64,000 nt of DNA, taken from the NCBI RefSeq assembly GCF_963678635.1, contig NC_087065.1:30136252-30200251 (forward strand), given 5' to 3'. The stretch is from Symsagittifera roscoffensis. Lineage: Eukaryota; Xenacoelomorpha; Acoela; Convolutidae. The notes beneath the pieces were generated by a model. That model worked only from the letters and a program-made list of their open reading frames with translations. It did no database searches and had not been told where the DNA came from. Position numbers and translations under genes: made by a program. This document shows, in pieces, positions 55,555 through 64,000 of this stretch (positions are counted from its first letter, which is position 1; the number at the start of each line of letters is the position of its first letter).

Positions 55555-58174
55555 ATAAAATATCACGGAGAGAATATCTCAGATCCTTTTTACAAAACAA
55601 ATCTCATTGCTTTTCTGAGCGAACCAATTTTCTATATCGCCGCAGCACAATGGAGTTTACTCAAAAATAAGCTTTAGTTTTAATGCAACTAAAAAAAATA
55701 AAACTGAGGAAAAAGCAGCAGGAGAACAATTAATACGATGAGAATATAAAAACGTGCTGGTGTAAATTCCTTTTTTTTATTTTACTAAATTTAATTCCCT
55801 TCTATAAATTGTCTTCTTTCAACATTTATCAAACCTTATTTAACCAATTTTTTTTTCTGTCATGTATACATATCAAGTTTTTGCGCATTTAGTCGTGTTT
55901 CTCCATTTTTGTTGGTTCACTGATCACTGCAAAGTCATTGATCTTGTAGAATCTCAGAGCAAACAATTCTGTTTTCAGCTCAACTTTAATACGCAAAAAT
56001 TTAACCAATTTTTTTCAAGTGGGGAAAACGAAATTTATTAAAAAATGAGGTGCTTGCTTTCAGACATGTTTTGTGCGTCTGTGTATTGGTATCATTAGCA
56101 CAAAGGAAGAGTGAGGAGAATCTTACAATGATAGTAATGGTTTTTGATAAAAGTAAATAGTTTTTCAGCTATTTGAAAACAATCTATATATTTTAAGGGT
56201 TATTATAGTTCAAGCACTGACTCGCGTATCATGATTAGGCTAAAAATTTGGTTTAAGCAAAATCCAAAAAAATTCTTGTTGATTTGCTCCAATGTGCTCC
56301 AATTATTGCGTATTTTTCACTTGGTTGCAGAGAGAGAAAAGCAATGGCAAAGCTTGAAATCTTTTAATTTTGAAAAAAATAATATTTTGTTTTGATTATA
56401 ACTCGAATAATTCTGTTTTTTTGTTCATTAGCAACAGAATTTTTTTTCCATTCCGACCAATCCGACTCCAATTTATTTCATCAAACAAATTAGCAGTGCA
56501 AATTTTTAATAGATATTTTCTCAGTGCGAGTTTCTAAGAGCTATACGAGATAAATTCAAATTTTTTTTTTTGGTTTTTTGTTCAGGAAAACTTTTACAAT
56601 TTAAATATGCCCAGTTTTTATTTTTGGAGATTGGATTTGTGGTTTCTAGTGTATTTCAGAGTTTTTCTATTGTTTTCTATCTAAACGAAGGCAAACCGTT
56701 TTATTGAACAGCAAAAATGTTGAGGTTACGACTTCTAACTTCAAAATGGAATTTAAGTATCAAATTTCCCAGCTAAATAAAAGTTTTACCTAATGATCCA
56801 GTTTCCTTAAATTGGATTATTCAAACATAAATTGCAAAGTGTTGTGCAATTTTAAAGAACTTTAAAGCCATCTGTTTTTGCTTCGGAATTCAAAAGTTAA
56901 AGATTTTTGAAAAATCAAGTCGTTTTTTTCCAGTTTTCTTGAGTTCAATACTCTTTTCCAAGTATTAGTTGGCTATGTTTTCTATTCCAAATCGCAATTA
57001 AAAATGCTCAATAATTGATGGCAAAGTGTAAATTGTTTGGTGGCACTTCTGAGTCATAATCACAATTTGTAGCATTGGAATTTTTAAAGATCTGTTCTCT
57101 GCTTCTATTGTAGTTAGTGTTTGTGATCAATTAAACGTCCGTGGCTCACTGGTTAGTGCGTGAGATTAAAAATCTCTAGATTGCTATCGGTCGGAACTAG
57201 AATCCGAGATTTGCCAATTTTTTAAACTAAATTTTATAGCACTTTATAAAGCTACTTTTTGTCCCGTTCCTGCAAGTAATGCATCATAAGTTTTCCATTT
57301 GAAAAAAAAACAAGTCATTTCTAGTTTTTTTTCTTATTTTCCATTCGATCATTACTTTTTCCATTTTTCAGTTGGCTATGCTCATCACTGTCCCATCAGC
57401 AAAACTAAAGAGCTGCATGACTATTCGAAAACTTTATGAAACTTCAAATGAACTAATTGCATTTCAGTCTACAGTTTTTCAGTGCACAATTACACTTTGG
57501 ACAAAATGATGCGATAGAAGGCCTCAGAAAAGGACTGATAATTATTTATAAAAATACCCTATAAGTTTTTAAACTGTTGCATGCTGAAAACGAAATGGTA
57601 GAGATTCAGACCTTATTGAATTACGAAATGGGACTAAGAAGAACCGAAAAAACCCATAGTTTACGGAGTTATTAACAAAAAAAACGGAAAACAGACAGTT
57701 TATTTAATATGAAAATTTTCGGCCGTTTTGCCTTTTTGATAACTTATTCGATTGAAAAAAATTAAGCTGAGCAGTGATAATGCTCTTGCTAGAACCTAAA
57801 CCATTCCCTGGATGGCACAGCAGAGCCTTTCTTTGCAGTGAGAATACGAGATCAAAGACCTTGTAAACAAATTCGTGAAGAAAATGAAATTGGAATTATT
57901 CTGAAAATTAAATTTTTTTTAGCTTTTCGATTGGAGATAAAAGTTATTCGAGGAACATGAAAAACGGCCATGTTTATTGCAAAATGTCGCACATACATTA
58001 GCCGAAAAACGGCTGTGTGATGAATGAGAAAAAAAGAGAAGGAAGACATTGTTACATGTGAAACAAAAAAATACAAATTAAGCCTTCGGACGGGAAACGG
58101 AGACGCGATAAGTAGTTTGAAAATGGTAGGTTAGGTGGAATATTCGGGTCAAACCCCAATTCTCCCGAACAAGA
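55555..58174 (+). repeat. 2.6 kb tandem duplication, copy 2
   Basis: Partner of 52921-55539. The equivalent minus-strand frame (57852-58076) differs at one residue. Confidence 0.9.
57133..57215 (+). other. tRNA-like sequence, copy 2
   Basis: Duplicate of 54498-54580 within the second tandem copy, with one visible change (gagtcc to aatcc). Confidence 0.45.
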
Positions 58175-59529
58175 AAAAGTATTTCTAGGAGAGAACGTAA
58201 TTGAGGCCCGGCACCTAGAGACTGTTTTACGAACATTTACAAAACTTTAGCTGCTGTAATGCCCTGAACGGATTCAAATTAACATAAGATAATGACTATT
58301 TCAGACCATAAGTAATTGAGAGAAGGGTCAACCCATCTCAAAGAATCTAATATATAACTGTCACTGACAATCTCCATGATTATGGTTTTTAGCCCTGTTA
58401 TTAGTAATAATCACATTGTCTGGGGATCCGAGACCCATCTATGTGATTTTTTTTATATGCGATTGAAAGCTAAGCTAATAACCTAAATGCTGTAACACGA
58501 TGTTTAGCCCTTAAAAACATCAAAAATCTTTTGGCGAATACAATGACACGAATAGAAATAAGGTAACTGACGTCAACCAGTGGTCAATGGAGATTTTGTC
58601 TATACCCCGGTGCTAGTAGATTCTGAGAAAATGTTACAACATGGTCCTCTTATGATAGACAACCTTCCATTTTTCTCAACTTCAATTAGAAGTGAATTTT
58701 TGGAGAAGGTTTTATTAACATTCTTCAGGATTGTTGCTTAATTGGTTTCAGCGAAAATGACAGTTTTCTTGATTAGTTTTCAAAACAATTTCAAAAGGCT
58801 GAGGAACTACTCAGCTGTCTTTTTTTCATTTGGTTGGCACTCTGAAGCAAACCGTTTCGTTTTCAGCACAGCTTTAGTTTCAAATTGACATCCAAATAAT
58901 GTTCAGTGGGCATTGATCGCAAAAATCTTAAAGAATTAAATTTGTTTCTATTGAAACATGTTCTATGCGTCTGTGCCATATATAACTGAAATTAAGACAA
59001 AAAGGAATGAGTTTTGCAGAATTTTAGAAAAATTCACCAAAAACTGTAGAAATGGACTAAACTGTAATTAGTTCACTTGAAATTTAAAATAAAGAAACTA
59101 TCAGAGAAAGGGCCCTTAAATTTAGCTACGATACATGCACAAGCTGAATAAAGCCATATCAGCGTTTTAAAAGTGCATATAATTAAAGATACTTTTAATA
59201 AGTATGTATCAGCAAATTGTGTCACTGTATCAATGAAGTCATGTGTTAGCATTAAATGCATCGCCGTAAGGTTAATATATTTTTTTATCTTAGCCGCCCG
59301 TCCTCAACAAAAGCGTTTACAGAGTTGTTGAAATTTTGTATTTTGCGCAGCTATCTGTCGCCCCTTATACATAGTACAGAGCTCCTGAGGAGTGCGAATT
59401 TTGATTTGTCTGTAGTTTATTGTTTCCGAGTAGCTTTCTTGTCTTTTCCAGTGAGTTTTCGGCTAATTGCTATCGTCCCTGTGATTGCTTGAGCAGCGCC
59501 ACCAGTGCATTCCAAAATCAGCCGGAGGG
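58175..59529. other. AT-rich non-coding DNA
   Basis: No gene or element recognised. 59073-59261 (minus) and 59256-59492 (plus) are open but featureless. Confidence 0.45.
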
Positions 59530-59895
59530 AGCTACTCTGTTCTAAGTTTAAAGTTTTTTGCTAAAATTTGTAGTTCTACAGCTTTTTGCATGGGCACTAA
59601 AATTTTTCTTGTCGAAGAAACACGGCTAAATCGCGATCCGCAGAGTCCATTTGTTTTATTATCAAGTCTTGCCTCAACTTCGGTTGTAGTTGAACTGACG
59701 ACAAAGCTTTTGCCATGCAACGGCTGAAGTTTTGGATCAATCTTGACGTCAAGGCAAACCTCGTTCTTGACGTTGGCGAGTGTGTCTCTAATTTAATTGT
59801 GCCTTATATGTGTGAAACTGCCCTTTGTGCAGTGTTGAGCATGAAGCGGGTTAAAACTTGCAACACATACGCGCATGTGAGTGGGGGCTCAAATT
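59530..59895 (-). pseudogene. Repeat-element protein tail relic
   Basis: From 59880 downward the frame reads NPLHAQHCTKGSFTHIRHN, a stop, IRDTLANVKNEVCLDVKID, then LQPLHGKSFVV and EVEARLDNKTNGLCGSRF. I recall this motif order (a Cys/His start, a [RH]HN.[IL]RD turn, LQPL.GE, then an ARLD...GF.G end) from the C-terminal region of a widespread invertebrate LINE-type repeat ORF. The element name is not claimed. It has one in-frame stop and is cut off before the usual DVRVFNP-like end. It abuts the gag-like relic at about 59,900. Confidence 0.5.
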
Positions 59896-59899
59896 TCGT

Positions 59900-62856
59900 T
59901 CTAGGTCAGCTTTAAAGACCTCTTTATTTTCGTGTTCGGTGATGCAAGACATCTCGGCTACTCTTTTCACCGCTCTATTCACAACGCTCCTATGAGGTAG
60001 AGACGCTCTCTTATAGGCTCCCGGTCCTATATCTAGTTGGAAGGATCGGTAGACTTCAGTGTTCCGACAAATCGACGACGTCCTTACGGCACGGAACCAA
60101 GGCATCAACCTCTGCCTTGCCCATATCCTCTCGATGGCTTTGGGTATCCTCAGGAGCTTGCAGGTGGTTTTGAAAAGATCTAATTTTTTGTTGATTTTCA
60201 CATTGCTCAGATGCTTGGGTGTCGGCACAGTCATCACCTCTTCTCTAGTCCCGCGTTGGCTTCCAACCACCTCACCGCCATCATGGCACTAACTACCAAG
60301 ATTGATACAGGCTGGGTTTGGTCAAGTAATCCTGTAGAGAACAGCACCTTCAAGAACCATACTTACTTTAAGTTTCCTCGTTTGGGCTACCATAACGTCT
60401 GCGCAGGGCAGTGGCCGGGATACTCCCCATGAGTCATTAAAACGATCCTCCAGGTCCGGTATCATGAAGCTACTAACAACGGTTCTACTTCTGGCAAGAT
60501 TTAATGCATCCCGTCCTTTTCATCTATGGTGGCGATTTCAGTTGGCAATGCTCTGCTCGCCTTCTTTCTCTGGAATTCACTAACATTACCCTCACTCCAC
60601 TTCAAAAAATTTTCACCCACTACGTCTTGCAACTCGCCATCTAAACTTTTTGGGACAGCTCGAATGATCTTCGTTAAAAATTCATAAAACCTCTCAGTCA
60701 TTCTGGCCAATCGCACGTATTTCAGTACTGAGAAGAAATGATCGATCAACACCTGCTGTGTCCTAGCATCTAAAACCATCATGAGTGTAGGATATTTACT
60801 GTTGCAGTATCGTGCAGAGCTTGCACTCACTATATACTTCGAGCCAGTGGGTCTATGATATGCCTCACTTCTTTCAGATTCATCTCGTTTTCCAGAGCCT
60901 CTCGCCAGCCTCCAATTTTCTGTTCCGTCTGTAACGCTCCAGGGAACACTTCAACAGTTAAGAATGTGACCAGCTCATGGGCACGCTTCAGGCGTTCCAA
61001 TGACTCAATCGAGCTAATCATGCCGTAAAATCCCATGGCGGTCATCATGTTGACTTCCGTTACTCCATGGAAATCCGCAATCAATTCCATCGCACTTTTG
61101 ACCGACAAATGCTCAATCTTCCATACAACTTGGCTAGCTGGCAGTGATGTTCATTGTGTAGTGTACTTAGGCAGTGGCCAGTTCCACACACGTGTCCTTC
61201 CTTTCCACAACTGTAGGCTAGGCAAGTGCCCTTCTTCATCCAATCACTTGGCGAACTCCCTTCGGACGGTTCCGTGGTCGGCCTGTCGTCCTGCTTCTTT
61301 TGTTCAGAGACAATAGGTATTGTATCACGGCTAAATCGCGCAGACTTCCATCATCATCCAACTCTAGTGCGACGTCTGCTCACTTGCCCTTTCAGCTCCG
61401 AAACCGAGGATTAGACCCCTGGCTCCTTTAAGATGATTCCCAGTCTTGGCTGTTGAAAGGTCAACTTGCTGATCTCTTTCATTCTTTCGGGCATAAAATC
61501 GAGAACTATGACCTGTTCGAAGTCAAAATAGGCATCCCTTGCTGCCTCATCCACAAAGGGATTGTACGCCATTCCAGGTATGCCTCACACGTACTGAAAT
61601 GATTTCAACTTACCAAGGTCGCGTAGTCCTTTGGATCTCTGGCTCTCTCAATTGATTCACGAGTCACTTTGAGCTCCTTTTTGTAGTATCTCCTCACCTC
61701 CTCCAGTCTCCGATAGCTCTCTATATCATTGAACTCCTTGGTGGGTTTCTCTAGCGGCCTGTCCTTGTATAACTCCAGCAGAGCCCTCAGGAAATTCCGT
61801 TCACGATCAAATCCCCCTTGCTGAATGGCTTTTATGCATTCTTCTAACAGAGGTGTGGGGATGCGATCCATCACGAATCTCACAAAACAAATGGCATCTT
61901 CACGTTTCGTCCATACTACCGCAGATTCGTCTCTGCTGATGAACAATCGCAGGGTCTCCGTGAGTTCCAAGTCCTGTCCCTTCGATCTTGAATCTTTATT
62001 GGCCTCGTACACTGACTTCTTGATTCCCATCAGGCACCATTCCAACCGTACTTGCAACTCGGTCCCAACGCATGGGTATGCCAGACACGCCGCCTTCAGT
62101 CTTGTCAGACAAAAATGCATTCAGTCTTGTCGAAGTATCTCTGGAGGGCGACCCTCGAAGAGACTTTTAACAGCTGTTCCAGTCCACCTTCATTTGCCTC
62201 CGATATAATCACAGTGCCATACTCCTTTTGTTTCAGATTGGAGCTATCCGTTAGCTCTTGTAGATCTTCTTGCATGGCTTTCTTTTCACTCCAAGCCATC
62301 AAGTGCCCTCTCGCTGAGTTCCTGGTGTGATCAATATCCTGAATCGTCAGGATTGTCTCTTTGGGATCTGCATGTAGATCATGGAGCCATTTGAGCACTG
62401 GCAAACTTGTCAACTCTTGCTCTTGCATCTGCTCCAACTCAGGTTCAATTTCCCTCTCCGGGTCCGAGCAATGTTCGATCCAGTCCTGTTCTGTATCATT
62501 GATCAGATCGATCTTCTATGACTCCATTATTTCGTCTACACCCACTATCGAGTCCGCCACGTCGTCCAAAACAATTCTGTCCACGACAAAGTCTTCACCA
62601 TGCGAGTTGTATTTCTTTTTGTTCCTTCCCCTCGTGCCCTGGCGTGTCTTCATGGTGAAGGGAAAGTCAGGCTCTACTCCTTTGTCTATTTCGGTCTGCT
62701 CTGGGCAGTCCCAGTTCTCTTCAGCAAACGGTAGGGTTTCATCAACCTCTACTCGCTCTGGTTAACTCCAGGTAAAATGTAAGATCACAGTTATCCATCC
62801 ACCACATTGGGATCAATCCCATCTTTGTTGATGTATAGCAAATCATTTCTCTTCAT
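59900..62856 (-). pseudogene. Retroelement gag-like polyprotein relic
   Basis: Coding-like sequence with much higher GC than its surroundings, in several frames. It may start at ATG 62856-62854 (MKRNDLLYINKDGIDPNVVD, then a stop). Pieces follow at about 62760-62105 (TRQGTRGRNKKKYNSHGEDF; stop near 62520), 62120-61605 (charged, helical), 61580-61430 (FVDEAARDAYFDFEQVIVLD), a Cys/His region (61320-61090), 61108-60830 and 60830-60501 (helical), and 60270-59900. Size, helical charged character and a knuckle-like segment suit the gag of an LTR element, perhaps BEL/Pao-like; the superfamily is not settled and no protease or RT follows. A GTAAGT at 61610 is probably not a real intron, as the frames do not rejoin. 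Confidence 0.4.
61090..61320 (-). pseudogene. Cys/His zinc-knuckle-like segment
   Basis: The frame reads MKKGTCLAYSCGKEGHVCGT, then GHCLSTLHNEHHC. Cys-rich CxxxxCGKEGH and Cys-x-His-His patterns resemble nucleocapsid knuckles of LTR elements, though spacing departs from CX2CX4HX4C. Part of the gag-like relic. Confidence 0.4.
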
Positions 62857-62865
62857 GTAAAATTG

Positions 62866-62903
62866 CTTCTTCTTCTTCTTCTTCTTCTTCTTCTTCTTCT
62901 TCT
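62866..62903 (-). repeat. (GAA)n tail of the LINE
   Basis: About twelve CTT units on the plus strand, that is GAA on the minus strand, directly after the LINE's 3' sequence CGGAAGGGCGTAACGGCGAG. Short repeat tails mark the 3' ends of many non-LTR elements. Confidence 0.85.
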
Positions 62904-63059
62904 CGCCGTTACGCCCTTCCGGGCTTGGCTGATGTGACGTTACCGTGTATATCCCGTCGATGTCTTGACATATTTGTTTTTCCGATCAATTTGTGCCATA
63001 GTGTACATTGTTCCCTGGGGAGTTGAAATTGTTTTCTTCTTATGGTTCGTTCGCGACGT

Positions 63060-64000
63060 TTCATCCGTGACAGTTTTTTTCTCGGTAATTTTTCAGGCTT
63101 GTCTTCAACATAGTTTTACGGCACTGGTTACAGGCCACTTTAATTTTCTGCTTTCCACACCTTCTTTCATGATTTGACAGTTGGCTTAAAGCTGCTATTG
63201 CACTTGGGGCATATGAACTTTGTGTCTGTTGACCTGTGGATTGATCATTCAGGTTGGACTCTACCTGCGACCTTCCTGCACAGTCTTCTCTTCTGTATTT
63301 AAAGAAAGTGTCGTACTGGGCCGTCCTCTGTGTCCTGACAGGCGTACTTTCGTTCCTATCAATGAGGCTCATCTTCTCCTCATCCAGTCTTGGATGAAGT
63401 TGACACGTCTCATGATGAATGTTTTCGAGGGTTTACGGTCTCGGGTCAACTGTTCAAGGTTGTTGTCGTCTTCACCGGCCTCGCGAACTACAGTAGGATA
63501 TTGTCCCTACCCTCAACTTGCCTTCTAACGTTTCATCCATCTTCAACTGTCCTAACACGACTTTCTTCATCGTTCTTTCGTTTCCCATTCTCAGAACATG
63601 TTCTACCCTTTCCAGAGTTTGCTTCTCTGTCTTCAGCCTTAAACTGTCGATGCATAATTATCTGCGCACCCCATAGGAGTTGACACCCTCCTGTTGCATT
63701 CTCATTAGAGGGAGGCCCTTTCCGTGCTTCCAGACTGACCGGTAACAATTATCGACCATGCCTTGCATCTTCTTGATGTCTCCTTGTAACCACAGCCTCA
63801 CGCTAATGTCGAAGAGTAATGAAGATTCAACTACAGCCTGCACCACTATTGCTTTTGTCCTTTTGCTCAGGTTTGATAGCCAAAACCACCGCTAAATCTT
63901 GATCCAGGCGTGGTATTCTCTTTGCAGTCTGGCCTTGACGTCCTCTCTTCTTCCGATTCTCGTACCTAGCATTCTTGTTTGCCATGCGGTCTCCGTTCCA
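63060..64000 (-). pseudogene. LINE RT-ORF C-terminal region, frameshifted
   Basis: From the edge downward: TRMLGTRIGRREDVKARLQR, a stop, LSKRTKAIVVQAVVESSLLF, then a MQ.MVD.CYR.VW motif and PLMRMQQEGVN, the post-RT thumb region shared by a group of LINE proteins. After a frameshift near 63660 it reads LERVEHVLRMGNERTMKKVV and VLGQLK, then (another frameshift near 63480) EAGEDDNNLEQLTRDRKPSK to a TGA at about 63372. A Cys/His region follows in other frames (FICPKCNSSFKP; LSNHERRC; ACNQCRKTM), a C-terminal zinc finger of the kind found at the end of such ORFs. At least three frame breaks: a dead copy. Confidence 0.7.

Larger units (their letters stand above)
62866..64000 (-). mobile_element. 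Non-LTR retrotransposon (LINE), 3' part, cut by window edge
   Basis: The minus strand carries the end of an RT-type ORF, a short 3' UTR and a (GAA)n tail. The 5' part lies beyond position 64000. Opposite-strand open frames are shadows. Confidence 0.75.

Noticed and set aside
61565-61612. Small intron in the gag-like relic (GTAAGT...AG)
   Set aside because: Removing any GT-AG stretch here does not restore the reading frame; a frameshift is simpler.
62866-62903. Independent microsatellite
   Set aside because: The CTT run directly follows LINE 3' sequence on the minus strand and is better explained as the (GAA)n tail.
1-64000. CRISPR arrays, operons, phage or plasmid functions
   Set aside because: No regularly spaced direct-repeat arrays with unique spacers, no closely packed intact ORFs, and a spliced animal transporter gene is present.

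Overview
The window reads as nuclear DNA of an invertebrate animal. Its only clear host gene is the 3' end of an SLC6 sodium-coupled transporter: two exons joined by a GT-AG intron, plus strand, 34092-35025. Nearly everything else is transposable-element DNA in different states of decay, set in AT-rich non-coding sequence. Nothing suggests a bacterial, plasmid or phage source: most reading frames are short and broken, and there is no operon-like packing or run of ribosome binding sites.

Positions 146-22349 hold one very large Ty3/gypsy-type LTR retroelement of about 22.2 kb. It has 381/380 bp TG...CA LTRs, a 4 bp target duplication (ttcc) and a tRNA primer site two bases after the 5' LTR. Its order is: leader with a hairpin array (552-2340), an extra ORF (2342-3512), gag (about 3520-5580), protease, RT, RNase H, integrase (5923-10150), and then about 10 kb of accessory sequence. 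The accessory part carries two copies of an integrase-tail plus envelope-like module, P/S/T-rich segments, small membrane ORFs and a further ORF of about 300 codons (19430-20353). All genes are broken by stops and frameshifts. The plus strand is strikingly A-rich across the whole element and loses this bias at its edges.

22354-27282 is AT-rich non-coding DNA with a tRNA-derived SINE (23971-24317) and a terminal-inverted-repeat element (25325-26254). 27283-34038 is a second, more ordinary gypsy element on the minus strand, with a 250 bp 5' LTR, a TGGCGCAGTC primer site, gag, protease, RT, RNase H and integrase, and a truncated 3' LTR. It ends 53 bp before an SLC6 exon, so it sits in an intron of that gene.

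35026-37160 holds the SLC6 downstream region and unusual homopolymer and G-rich sequence. 37160-49030 contains minus-strand coding relics in tandemly repeated cassettes (A, B, C). Two peptides in them resemble, by eye only, small core and minor-capsid proteins of Polinton/adintovirus-type elements; this is tentative. 49030-58174 is AT-rich, with a 450 bp near-perfect palindrome (52294-52743) and a very recent 2.6 kb tandem duplication (52921-58174). 59530-64000 holds minus-strand retroelement relics: a LINE-tail peptide, a retroelement gag-like polyprotein, and the 3' end of a LINE with a (GAA)n tail, cut by the window edge.

No gene network can be read from the window. Its story is retroelement structure and repeated insertion around, and within, one transporter gene.
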